A stretch of DNA of 64,000 nucleotides from Coniella vitis. Its lineage: Eukaryota > Ascomycota > Sordariomycetes > Diaporthales > Schizoparmaceae. The position numbers and the translations under genes are program-made. The notes under the pieces were generated by a model. The model had not been told where the DNA came from. It made no database searches and saw nothing but the letters and a program-made list of their open reading frames with translations. The stretch lies in assembly GCA_011317545.1 (NCBI GenBank), contig WUJK01000012.1:1253001-1317000 (forward strand), in the 5' to 3' direction. This document shows positions 34,433-46,331 of this stretch, piece by piece; position 1 is the stretch's first letter; the number at the start of each line of letters is the position of its first letter.

Positions 34433-36949
34433 GCTGCCTGGTAGGGAAGCCACCGAGGGCTAGAACGGAATCTATCGAATATCGATGCACGGACAAGGCA
34501 AGTGCTGAAATTGGCGGGTTGGTCGACTTCAGGAAAGCTTCTTGACACTATGCAGGGGCAGGCGCAAAAGCCAAGTGCTCGACAAGGCGCACAGAAGACC
34601 ACGGCAGAGAGTGTAAGTGTGTGAGATGTTTGCGCCCAGCCCTTTTGGTGTATTTCCAAGGCCTTCAAGCCTGCACGTAACTGCCCAGATGGCAGGATGG
34701 AGTCATGGAGGTTCGCGTGTGTATGGAAACGGCCTTGTGAGGCACGTCACTCGCGTCGTATTGTATTGTGACGTGTCGTGCGGGAGGAGGGGTATCAATC
34801 GAGTTCGGCCGTGGTCGTTTTTCGCAGGCTCGAAGAGGGTGGGTCGACGGCAGTTGCGGCGCAGTGCTCGCTTTGCTCTGGCACGACGGCGAGGCGAAGG
34901 AGGATGAGTAGCAAAGGCAAGAATCTTGCGTTAACGCCGCACAACGATAGAACAATGCCCAAATGCACAAACCGTATAAGGGCCAGCGAAATCCAGTCAA
35001 GGTCGAGTCTAAAGGAAAGGGTATCCTGGTGGAGACATGACGGTAAGGCAAGACGGGGCGGAAGCGAAGCGGACGCAAGTTGAACTCGACTCGAATGGGA
35101 GGAGAAGGAGCAATGACGCTCTGTTTTTGGTGCTGCCGTTGCTCGGCCGGGCCTGCTCCCACAAGACCCCCGGCCTGTTGTTCTTTTGCTATTTTCAGCT
35201 CTTGGCGGCCCTGCGCGAAGCGGAAGCTGTAACGTTGGGGTTCTTTGGTGAGGTTTACAGCTGGGAGGAACGAAGACGAAGATAGGAGAGAAGAGGCCCC
35301 AGAAGAATTGTTGGCTGGTTGTCTGGCCAAAGTTACAATAAACCGGAAAAGAGAAAAAAAGAACCCCACAACCAACTCAGTGCCGTTTTCCGTTACGTTG
35401 TTGAGGCGGGAAAACCGGAATTACGACGGTTCCAGTGGGATTTTCAAGCAACGCAAGCCTGTAGAAAAAGAACCTTCATGGCGGGCCGGATTGGTGCGGT
35501 TCGACGACCATGAGACTCAGTCCAGTTCATCCAGTTCAGGGTTCAGCACGCTGGGGAACAGCATCCCAATAGACGCGGCAGCAGGTTACCCAGCATATAG
35601 CCTACATTCACCAGCACGTTCTCGTTGAAGACCAATAAATGACAAGAGGCATTACATATCAGGGATGGGAACAGAATATTGACTGAGAGCTTATTTTTCT
35701 TAGTATTCTTGGTTGCGTTCCTTTCTTGTTTGTTTGCAGAGTTCTTACAGGTGTGCTGGGTGCCGCTCAGCGGCTGAGATGAAAAACACTCGAGAGCCGA
35801 AGTACCTAAGTACCTCACCGCAAGTGCACCTTCTGTGCACAAGCCCACGATGTCATGGCCATCCTTGGCGCAACGTTGTTCTTGCTGTTTCCTGCAATGC
35901 CAGCAAGCCAGCAAGCCAGCAGGTAAGCTTTTGGAAATCTAATGTGCCAAAGCATATTAATTTTGGTATTGAAGAAGCGGCATAATCTCCTTATAACATG
36001 ATCCATGCAACGATTGTCCAGACTTTGCTGTCCTAGATGGGCAATGATCCTTAGTAGTGGTCGTCTTGCTAACCAGGAGAAATGTGAAATATGCTAGGAA
36101 GAGACCCTGAATTGGGAGTTTGTTTGGATTGAAGCCCCTGAATAAATGAGTGGCAGCACACAAGTAGTCTCTACGTTATGATCAACATTAATCATACTGT
36201 TTGCCGTTAGTCACGGTTGTTCCTGTATACTACATAGTATGGTGGCATCTTGCCACGTAGTACAATTCTCTATAGTAATTGCGTACCGATGCTGTACATT
36301 AGATATCAGCCAGAAGTTGCAGGGTGATTCCAGTGTTTTGCTCAAGATGACCCTTTAGATTACTGAAAATACTGCCCAGGTGACGGGTCAGATGCCAGCA
36401 AGCTCACATGCCTCTGCCATCAGGAGAGAACTGGAAAAGGCCCCGTGACGAGCTCGGCAGGGGTTAAAGGCGTGCCTTATCGATAGCGGGTAAGCCGGAC
36501 TACATACCTAAGTACTTCATACACCCACCAATCTGCTTGCCATGCCCCGCGCTGTCAATATTGTACCAGGCAACCCTTTTAGGCCTGCCTGCAGTGGAGG
36601 AACGGTGGTGGCTATGAGAAGGCAAATATTGCTTAACAGAATCCCTGACAGTATTGGAATGATTGCTCACAAACAATGCACGATGGTTGGCCCCGCTAAT
36701 GCTTCAAGGGCGGACCACCCAGGCTGCCCACCTCCGTGGCCGCCGATCCAGTCACACAAACATGAAGGTACCGCCGCCCAGTGCATGCAGGCCTGGTGAT
36801 GAATTTGGCCACGCGATACAATACTTCGACGATGTGGGAAAGGGGTGGGGCCACAAACAATACATAGGCAGTCAAGCTATTCACCATGAGCATTCTGCGT
36901 GGTGAACTTTACTAATCGGCCGTATACATACCAAATCCATATCACAGAC

Positions 36950-36952
<3 letters not shown>

Positions 36953-36997
<45 letters not shown>
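36953..36997. repeat. 45-base poly(T) tract
   Basis: Uninterrupted T run, by far the longest homopolymer in the window. On the minus strand it is a poly(A) run that could mark the 3' end of a retroposed sequence lying to its right, or be simple-sequence expansion. Confidence 0.95.
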
Positions 36998-36998
<1 letters not shown>

Positions 36999-37024
36999 GA
37001 ATGACAGGTCGTGACCCGACTGTG

Positions 37025-37050
37025 AATACCATGTGCTTGTACATGGTATT
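37025..37050. repeat. 10-bp inverted repeat beside the poly(T) tract
   Basis: AATACCATGT and ACATGGTATT are exact reverse complements with a 6-base loop. The pair lies 28 bases to the right of the poly(T) run. Confidence 0.8.
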
Positions 37051-38473
37051 TTAGAGAGAGAATAAAGTAGAACTGGTCAGCACGGATCTAGCCCTCTGCG
37101 GGAGCCTGCTGAGAGCCTTGGCCGCTGGGGCAACGCAGGGTCCAAAGTCGTTTTGTACTTGCGGCGGGTGTGAGAGCGCCCGTGGTTTAGGTTGATGGCG
37201 TTTTCTGCAGGGGCCATCTTCTAAATACTATGTATACTAGATATACATACTACGCAGTACCAAGTACCTGCCAGATACGTCCATCCTATCTGGTAATGCC
37301 ACCACTATTCCTCAAATGTCGAACAGCAATGATAAGCTGTACAGCCAACTCGTCTCCTATTCTTCACTTTTAACGCCCTTCCTCCTCTTTCATGTCGTCT
37401 CTCCTTCTTTTCTTTTGGCCCCAAGACCTTTCAGCCTCTTTCACGCCCAGCCACCTCACGCATCGTGCTCGTCAAGATCGAGTCCAAAGTACAAGGCTAT
37501 AGTGCAGGGTCAGTATTATGATAGGCCTCCAGGCCTCCCAAATGAAACCGAAGAAGAGCGATCGGTCGCCTAACCGGGCCGTGCATCTCTCTCGTTCTCT
37601 TGTGTCACTGACATGTGTGTTTCTAGATTCCCAATAATTTGCGAGCGGCCGCCTAAAGGACCAAGAACGTTGGTTCTCACATCTTTAGTCGAGGCTGGCC
37701 GGATGCGGCAAACCCGCCAAAAAAGCTAGCACGATAAACGACCGCGCCATTTTCCCACCGAGTACAGGGCCCCCATCTTCTCCTTCCTCCAGGCACACAC
37801 AAGCGCCCAGCAGCAGTTGGTCCTTCTAGCGCCCCTCTAGACTCTCATGCCCCTGCCTCCGCCACTGCTCCACTATCAACCACCCCGCATTTCGACCGAT
37901 ACGGCCTCGCGGCTTCCTACGACAGGTGAATGCAGTCCTATCGTTGACATGTGCGTTTGCTTCCTTCATTGACTTTCTTGGCTCAAAGCGGTGCCTTGAA
38001 AACTACAAACTCGCCATCCTCTTGTTTTATACGGTTTGCGCTGTTTTCCATGGCTGGCTGAGCCGCTCAAGATCCTGCAGTGGCTCAACGAGGCTTGTTG
38101 CAATCAGTCTTGGTTTGGGTCGTGGATGGTAATCCCGATTCATTGCCTGTACTGCACCGGCCGTCTTTGTTGAAGAGCATTGGCTTCCCCCCTCATAGAC
38201 ATTTCCCCGTCAGCAGAGGCCCACCACGCCCACCACACCCTTCAACTTCCCTCCTGGATTGTGCGTCTTATTCTCAACAAGGGAAAGGGTCAGCGAAGTC
38301 GCCACTAGCTGGTGACCAACCTAGCAGGCTGGTTTCGGGAACCACGGTCGCGTCCGATTGGCCATTGCGTTTGCTTGGAGAAAGGATCGTGCCACTCTAG
38401 GGTCGTCAACAGCTTCTCCGTCTTTTTAGATATCACGAGCTTTTCACTCCTTGTACACACCCACTCGAGCAAC

Positions 38474-40589
38474 ATGAGCACATCTGGAGCTGCGGCCGCC
38501 ATGGCTGCCATGGACATTGATGCCGAGGAAATCCAAGTATTCTCGACCGATCCCGCCGTTCTGGATGCGCCTTCGATAGTCGAGCCCGATGTGCAACCAA
38601 AGAAGAAGCGCACACGCAGCCGGCTGCTTCATGGCCTGCAAAGCAATTTGTCGTCGCCCTCCTTGTCTCGCATCGGCCGAGCGAGATCCTCAAGCAGTCC
38701 CTACCACGGTCCAGGCAGCTTCTCCTGCGTGAGTCTGGCGTCCAATTCCTCACCCTTTGGGCAGCCAAGCCCAGGTTTTTTTTTCCGTTGTCTCCCCTGG
38801 AGGAGTGTCGACCGCCCCGACCTCAATTCCTGGCACCCCGGGGCTCGAATACTTTGATGGTGCCGACGATATGCTTGTATCTCGCAAGCTCACCAACGCA
38901 GATTTAGCAGCAGCGACCGCCGCCGCCTCCTCCTCTTTGGCCATTCCATTATCTGCCGAATGGAGACCAAAAAAGGCCGTCTTCAATATATGGGAGCACC
39001 TACCACGAGAACTGAGGATTCATGTTCTAGAGTTCCTGCAACCCAGGGAATTGGTTTTGGCTTCAGGCGTGAGCAAGCAATTCCATGAGCTTTGCTTTGA
39101 TGGCCAGCTTTGGCAATCCTTCGATGCCTCTGAGTTCTACACAGAAATTCCTGCCGAGGCTTTGGCCAGAATCATTGTGGCTGCTGGCCCTTTTATCAAA
39201 AATTTGAATCTCAGAGGATGTGTGCAAGTCGAACATTACAAGAGAGCAGAGGTTATTGTGCGGGCATGCAAGAATCTCATCAACGCAACGCTCGAAGGCT
39301 GCAGGAACCTGCAACGGACGACGCTGCATAGCCTAGTCAGGAACAATCAAGGACTGGCCCATCTAAACCTAACTGGACTCACTGCAGTTACAAATACGAC
39401 TTGCAAACTCATTGCTCAGTCATGCCCCTCTTTGGAGCTGCTCAACGTTTCTTGGTGCAAACATGTGGATGCCACCGGCATACAAGCGGTGGTCGAAGGC
39501 TGCTCCAAGCTCAAGGACTTGCGCGCTCGTGAGATCAAAGGATTCGATAGCCAGGAAATTGCACAAGCCCTCTTCAAAACAAACAACTTGGAGCGGCTAC
39601 TGCTTAGCGGTTGCACGGATCTTTCCGACAAAACACTCAAGACCATGGTTCACGGCCTCAACCCTCAAATCGATATCCTGACAGACCGTCCTATTGTCCC
39701 TCCAAGAAAGCTGCGCCACTTGGACCTTTCGCGCTGCAGTAGTCTGACCACCACTGGTGTGAAAGCGCTCGGTCACTTGTTGCCCAACTTGGAGGGATTG
39801 TTACTGTCTCATTGTCAAGGTCTAACAGATGAAGCTCTGGAGCCCGTGATAGCCACAACACCGCGCCTTACGCATCTGGATCTGGAAGATTGCAGAGGCC
39901 TTACAAATCGTATTCTATCCGAACACCTAGCAAAAGCACCATGCGCGCCTCACCTAGAGGATCTTTGCATCAGCTCTTGTGAGAATCTTGGAGACTCGGG
40001 CATGCTTCCCGTGATCCGCAACTGCCAAGGCTTGCGCTCCGTTTCCCTCGACAACACGCGTATATCCGATCTTGTCCTCGCCGAAGCTGCTACCATGGTC
40101 CGGCGGCGTGCAAAGCGCACTCAAGAACGCTCCAAACGGCCCCAGATCGGCCTCAGCATGGTCGTCTACGATTGTCAGCATGTGACGTGGACCGGCATTC
40201 GCGAAGTCCTTTCTCGTAATGCCGAGATTAAGAGCCAGCACAACGACCGCGGGCAGCATCAGCAGACCTTTCCGACCGAGATCATTGCCCTCAAGTGTTT
40301 CTATGGGTGGAACATGACGGTGGACGAGCATACAAAGCGGGTGCTCAAGGGCGATCTGGCAGCAGCGAATCGACTTGAGCGTAAGTGGGCCGATTACATG
40401 CAGGCCAACGAAGAAGCCGGCGCGGGTGGCGCAGGTGGCCGCAGACGCCGCCGCCGAGCTAGGGAGGCGCAGATGGTACACGCCGATGAGGAAGAAGGCG
40501 GTGCAGGCATCGCTGGGGTGGGTGGTGGTGGTGGTGGTGGCGGCGGCGGAAGGAGACGAGCCCGAACGGCGGCTTGTATCATGATGTAA
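38474..40589 (+). CDS. F-box/leucine-rich repeat protein with C-terminal CaaX box
   Basis: Exons 38474-38728 and 38775-40589 encode 689 residues. The 46-base intron is GTGAGT to GCCCAG and joins FSC to VFFSVVSPGGVS in frame. The F-box is at about residues 157-205 (FNIWEHLPRELRIHVLEFLQ), followed by about ten leucine-rich repeats of the cysteine-containing type (for example LRHLDLSRCSSLTTTGVKAL and LTHLDLEDCRGLTNRIL). The family binds Skp1 through the F-box and recruits substrates to an SCF ubiquitin ligase through the LRRs. The tail is basic, then glycine-rich, and ends Cys-Ile-Met-Met, a good CaaX prenylation box. That suggests membrane attachment, as in animal FBXL2. It resembles the Grr1/Pof2 class overall, but I do not assign an ortholog. 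Confidence 0.9.
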
Positions 40590-41315
40590 AGCTTTTCTAT
40601 TTTGACGTGTGTGTTAGTTGGATGAATGACGCTGGTGTTCCAAGTAAGAGGAAGTATTGATATTATCGCCTTTCTCCTCTGATGCGTGGGACAATTGCAG
40701 CCGTGGGCGTTTCGGGACGAGGTTGGGCTCGATCGGAGAGAAACAGCCGCTGCATGTTGAGAAGAAGAGCATCAGCAGCAGAATTTGACCCTGAGAGCAT
40801 TCTGTCACGTTTCTTTGGGTATGTGCGGTCGGTCAAATATGGTAGCAGTGGGGTTGTTCACTTTGAAATTTTTGGTTGGCGTGGTTTCCTTTTTCGTTAT
40901 TATAGCCTGTCCCTTTGTCTTTGTAGCCGTGCATTAACCCCATCTTTGTCCATCCCTCACCACATAGTCCAGTAAAGGGAGGCTTGTCATGGCCATACCT
41001 TAATTTTATCTAAATTGACCATAATCAATCTGGGATTACAACAAAGTTAACCTACCCAGCTCATTGAACATTGATTCAACTATGTAACACAGCGCTGCAA
41101 CTACGGGAGCATATCCACGGCATATCATAGCGTCTGTTCAGATGTTCTTGTTCCAGAACTTCCAAGCAGGCATAGATGACTCGGCAGCGGGACACACATG
41201 TTAGCATCCACTAACAACGCGTCCCAAAACACATCTTCTCTCTCCCTCTTTGTCTTTCAGTTTGAGAGTTCCCGTGTTTGAGACAGCTTCATATGGCAGA
41301 TTAAATGCCGTCTTT
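40590..41315. other. Convergent 3' intergenic region
   Basis: Lies between the stops of the F-box gene and SEA4, so it should contain both 3' UTRs. I see no other feature. Confidence 0.6.
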
Positions 41316-44300
41316 TCAATTAATCTCTGGATTCGCTCTAAAGTTACAACGACATCGACATTCCGGTACAGGACACTCGTTATGCCGCGCGAACCACTGC
41401 CTCGCATGATCCAGATGCAGCACGTGCTCACATTTCAGACAAAACGTTGGAAATCGCATCGCCAACGTATTGCCCAGTGTCATGATACCGTCTAGATCTG
41501 CCGTCGATGACACAGGATGGTGTGCGGCAGCAGCGGAAGAAGAAGAAGCGGAGGTAGTATTCGGCGCGTCAGACCGCGGGATACCCACTACTTCAAGACA
41601 GACAACGCAACGAGGAAGGTGTCGATTGCATTTCGGGCATGCAATGCCTGGTGTGGCCATCTTTTCGCCATACGTTGGGGTGCTGTGCGTGGTATGGCTG
41701 GATCTGCCGCCAGAAGCTGCGCCAGAGGCTGCGCCACTGGGGTGAAAGGGACCCGGTATGCTTGCAGAAGAGCCGTGGCTAAGAAGGTTTGCAGAAGAGG
41801 ACGAAGAGCCCGTGTGGAAAAGTGAAGTCTCGGCGTCGCAGTAGACACATCGGAGCGCAATTTGCCGCGACGGCGGTTTGATGGTGGGCCTGCCGTCACG
41901 CTTACTTAGCTTGGTGCTCTCGACTTCGAATTTGGCTCGCTGATAGAAGGCCTTGTGGCGCTGGAGGTAGGCGCGATATGCGTTTCGCCAGGCTGTGCAG
42001 CGGTGGTCGTCAATGTAGCGCGGTGCGCAGTACGACATGATAAGCGTGGCGGTTTGCACGTCGTTGAACTTGGCAATATACGTGGCGAGAATATCGACAG
42101 TCTTCTCGGTGATACCCGTCAAAACTATGCCCTCAATATCTCCTTCGTTGACAGCTTCTTGGACTTCTGTGGTGAGCCAATGCGTGAGTTGGTTGTCATC
42201 AAGGTTGCGCACGGCGACAAAAGTGCGGTCGCGAAGTGGCAGCGAGCGCTGGTCGGCGATGGTAGCCCAGTCACCTGTAGCGATAAAAGATGATATGGCG
42301 CGTAGATACGGGTCTGTCTTGGCAGCAATCACCTCGTCAAAGTCGAGCTGCTCTGCGCTTTCGTCCCGGTCTGACCGATTGATGAGCTGAAGGGCAAGCG
42401 AGACGAAAAGAAGCTTGGGATGGGCTTTGCTTCCCTCTTTAAGGATCCGAATGGCTTTTTGGAAGTCACCACGGAACAAAGCAAGTGCCGTCATCCTGGT
42501 GTACCAGGATGCTCCCCCTTCAGCTGTTGTGTAATCCGCTTCACCCTCGCTCAAGAAATCGTCCATGGAGGCGTTTTGCCCCCATCCACAAATGTCAAGC
42601 ATGAGCTGTCGATGATACGGCTTTCTCGTGTCTACGCCTTCAAATGGCAGGAGATTTCGTCGCTTGCATATTGCGCTAATACAGCGTGTCCAGGTTCCTG
42701 AATCTGGGTGTCCAGATCCCTCTGCTAGTCGCAATGTCGGGGTTTCGCCTGAGGTGATACGGCATGTTAGCCTTGGAAAGGGTAGCGTCAAAATTGTCAT
42801 AGCGCTACGCACCGAGATATTCTGTCCAAATGGAGTGGGCGCCAAGATAGCTCAGATCAAGTGGGTGAGCGGACATCTTGCCATCGATGCAGGATTCTTC
42901 AGCTCCTGGGAACGTGTCAGTCGATGCACAGGTTGACGGTGGATTGGAGCCAACACACCTTCTATCCAGCCCCATACGCCTTTCAACCAGTGGTCATCGG
43001 AGATAACAGTACGATTTCTCCTGCAATCAAAGAGATAACTCTCTTTAGCCCTGGCAAGCATGATATGGTCCAACACAAGTTGTGCCGCTCTCGGAAAGCC
43101 AGCAGTTTCGACGGTGACTTTCAGTAGGTTTTCATGGAGAGCTCGGCTGGCAATATTCGATAATTCCTCTGGCAGGCCTTCCTGCAGCCGGATCAGGGTC
43201 ATTGGTCCATACAACGTTAGATCTTCCTTTTCAGCCAAATCTGGATTCATAATCCCCCACATGTAGCCTCTGAGGATCCTCAGTTTGTCGCTGATGGAAC
43301 GGGCGCTGGCAAAACTCTCTGGCAACGGAACATCTTCTGCCAATTCGTCTTCTAGCAGTCCATCGTCAACAACGACCTTTTCCCTTACTCGGTCGGCCAC
43401 GGCAGTGACATCGTTCCGTTCGAGCCCGAATATTGGTAGGTTGGTCAGAGAATTCTCCAAAATCAACGGCCCTAGACTTTCTTTGGCCTGTTGCGGTTCA
43501 AATTTGATGATGTTGTGGTAGAAGTCATGATCTACTCGAGCAATCAGTCAGTGCCGGGGTCTTGAACAGCGATATAATGTACACGCGTCCAACCCACCGG
43601 AAAGATCCCGATATGGCGCTTGCCATGGTGTCATTTTATACGGATACATTCTTGTTACTGAAGGAACCTCTAGTATTTCGAAAGCGCCGCTGTTTCGAAG
43701 CACCAAGAGCCTGGGTCCAGGTGACGGTGATGGCGTGGTGACCCAGTCGAATGATACGATACGATCGTTTTTGCGATCTGTATCAGCATAAAAGTTATCC
43801 ATCTCGAATGACCTTCGTACCTGCAGCAGCTGTGGGCTCTGCACTTCCCCTTCTGCTTGCGGCTTGCCGACATGCTGTGATGAAAATACTTTCAGTTGGC
43901 CGGTCCGAGACAAGACAGCAAGCAGGCCTCTCTGGTCGCGGCAGTACTGCAACTTGCGTATCAGGGAGCTCCTAGAACTTCTCGCTTGTACATCTCTCTC
44001 GAGTTCCATAGCATTACTCAGCCAGAGGGCACCTCCTAAAGGTAAAGGATCCATATCGATAGCTTCGAGGTAGGAGCGCGAGGCCACGCTTCGACTGAGC
44101 GCCCTACGATCCCAGACCATGACACCCGGCAGATCTAGAGCAGATGATGCGAAATAGTTCTGGTCAGCATAGTCGATGGCGAGATTGTTGTTGCATCTCG
44201 TCTGGAAGTTGATGACGGCATCATGACCTTCTCGCAAGTCATGTATGCGAAGCCCGGAGCCTTTCATGCCCACAACAAGGGTGTTGGGATTGTCCTCGAA

Positions 44301-44810
44301 GAACTTGATGCTGGAGATGGAGGCATTGTGCTCTAGGCGCTTCCAAGGGTCTTTGTCAAGTTGAATGGCTGAGGGGAACCCCGGGCCATAGTCATGGATG
44401 GTCGAGAGACGATTGACGTCCCAAATATGGAGGCATGGATCGTTCCGGACTCTATCCAGACCGACAGCCAGCAGACCAGTCGTGTTGAAAGCCACAGCCA
44501 GGCACGTCCGAGCGACCTTGGGCGTTAGTTCTCTGTAGTCGTTGGAGTTGTCGTCGACTCTCAGCAGGTTGACGATGCCAGTCGAGGTGCCCACGGCGAC
44601 GAGCCCTTGGGCCGAAGGCGACCAGTCATAGGTGGTCAAGGGCGGGACTTCATCGTGCTTGGAGACCTTGGCATAGTCGAATTTGCCGTTCTGTGCGTAT
44701 CCAGTGGGCCGGTAGAGTTGGACAATTCGATGCTGCAAATTCACGTGCAGAAAGGAGTCGTAACTGGCATTGGGAGACCATTTTAGTAGTCCCGGCTCGG
44801 GGCGATCCAT
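41316..44810 (-). CDS. SEA4: SEA4/Mios-like subunit of the SEACAT (GATOR2) complex
   Basis: Exons 43598-44810, 42959-43531, 42813-42905 and 41316-42748 give 1103 residues. Donors are GTGGGT, GTGTGT and GTGCGT, each followed by a CTGAC or CTAAC branch point. The start MDRPEPGLLKWSP leads into an N-terminal WD40 propeller (LHIWDVNRLSTIHDYG, GVMVWDRRALSRSV). A helical middle follows with the conserved block DGKMSAHPLDLSYLGAHSIW, then WGQNASMDDFL. The C-terminus is a RING-like zinc domain: CVYCDAE, CPKCNRHLPRCVVCLE, then CLKCEHVLHLDHARQWF with HNECPVPECRCRC. Sea4/Mios joins Sea2, Sea3, Seh1 and Sec13 at the vacuole or lysosome, where the complex promotes TORC1 activity under amino-acid supply. 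The gene diverges from EFG1. Confidence 0.93.
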
Positions 44811-45360
44811 GGCTCAAGAGACGCGATGTCGGCTGCTCACGCGAGGAGAGACTGGAGTTGATGAGACGGCGTAGGCGATGAGGCGTGTCGCAACAGCATC
44901 ATAGATCAGGACCCGCCGCGTATGTGGCTTGAAAGGGCTGCCAGCATCAGCATGGTGGCTTGGCTGGAATGAGGCCTGGATCCGTCACCAAGGTCGACTA
45001 TATCATGAGAAGAGCTCCCAGTGCAGACGGCTTGAATCGACAGTCGGGGGTTGCCAGAATCGGATTGAGGGTAACCAAGCTCTCTCCACAATCTGATACT
45101 AGGTACATAGTACAAGTACAGGCTTGTGACAGACGCTAGTGCACACCCTGCTTGTACTATGTACTATTTATGTAGTGCCGATAAGATAAAAAAAGAATCT
45201 CGTCCACCTTTGCGACTGCGCAGCTTAATGGCCTTGGAAAGAAACTTGCAAAACTCATTGTGCCGTTCGACACGCATAACATTCCGCGCCCCTTGCTTGC
45301 AACAGCTACTGCTTTGTACGACCGCCGACACTTTCTGCACTCACAACAGCCTTATTCAGA
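44811..45360. promoter_or_regulatory. Divergent promoter region, SEA4 and EFG1
   Basis: 550 bases between two outward-facing start codons. It contains two copies of the dispersed 9-mer (45104 and 45155) about 200-260 bases upstream of EFG1. A shared control of the two genes is possible only by position. Confidence 0.5.
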
Positions 45361-46331
45361 ATGGGATCCAAGCGACCATACGCCGAGGTCGAGGCGACCG
45401 GATCATCGCGGGACGGAGCACACAAGAAGAGGAAGCCCTTGAACAACCACCATAAATCCAGCATGGAAGGAAAATATAGTAATGGCACCGCAAGCGGCCA
45501 GACGCTGAATGAGGTCAAGAAGCGCGCACGCGACATTGAGCGACGGTTTGCCAGGGGCGTCGATATGCCCTCTGATGTGCAGCGAAACCTGCAGTTGGAG
45601 TTGGCACATTGCAAAAAGCAGATTGAAGATCTGCAGTACAAGAAAAAGCGAAACGACATGATATCCCGATACCATAAAGTCCGATTCTTTGGTATGTTTA
45701 CTGCATGGAGTGCCATGCTGGCGCATCCCCTACATGTCTTGACGCTTTGGATCATAGCTGACGGTGGAGGTATACAGAAAGGCAAAAGGCCGAAAGACTG
45801 AGGAAGCAACTCAAGAAACGCCTCGACGTAGTCACTGTCGCAGAAGAAAAGACGCAACTAGAAGAGGATTTCCACAGAGCAGAGGTTGATTGGTACTATA
45901 CGAGATACTTTCCTTTTATGGAACGCTACATTAGCTTGTATCCGGCGGGCCAAGCCAAGGACGAGGCTGGTGACGAGCCGACAGCCAAACGAGCATTACA
46001 CTCGGAGCGTCCTCCGGTGTGGAAAGAGATCGAGGATGCTATGCAACAAGGCCAAGCCGCCCTGGAGCGGATACAAGAGCGACGGCCTGAGCAGCCCGGT
46101 GCTGCAGGTTCTACTGCGGCGGTGCCTGCTCCGGTACAAGCGAGGCGAGACTTCATAGACAGGGGAGCCAAGGCTGACAAGGGCGACAAGTTACAGCAGA
46201 AGGCGAAAACGAAGCCTGCTGCAGACAAACAAGGCAACAGAAGGGAACGGCGCCGGGCATTGGCTGAAGAGAAGGAGAAGGCAAAAGAAGCGGGACAGGA
46301 TTCTGGTGACGACAGCGACTTCTTTGGCTAG
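45361..46331 (+). CDS. EFG1: rRNA-processing protein EFG1
   Basis: Exons 45361-45691 and 45778-46331 give 294 residues; the intron starts GTATGT, has GCTGAC and ends ATACAG. The conserved core is LNEVKKRARDIERRFARG, then NLQLELAHCKKQIEDLQYKK, DMISRYHKVRFFGERQKAER and DWYYTRYFPFMERYISLY. The last block only appears after splicing, which fixes the join. The C-terminus is basic then acidic (DSGDDSDFFG). In yeast Efg1 is a nucleolar protein of the 90S pre-ribosome needed for early 18S rRNA maturation. It is mostly helical and coiled coil. Confidence 0.93.

Larger units (their letters stand above)
34433..38473. other. 4-kb intergenic region between divergent PAS kinase and F-box genes
   Basis: Both flanking genes are transcribed outwards, so this holds two promoters and leaders. 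A 236-codon minus frame at 34665-35375 lies in the PAS kinase leader and is low complexity. The region includes a 45-base T run, a 10-bp inverted repeat beside it, and TACTATGTA-type copies at 36231 and 37226. I find no supported gene. Confidence 0.6.

Noticed and set aside
34665..35375. 236-codon minus-strand frame upstream of the PAS kinase
   Set aside because: Low-complexity, serine-rich and in the expected leader; no splice link to the PAS kinase exons that keeps frame.
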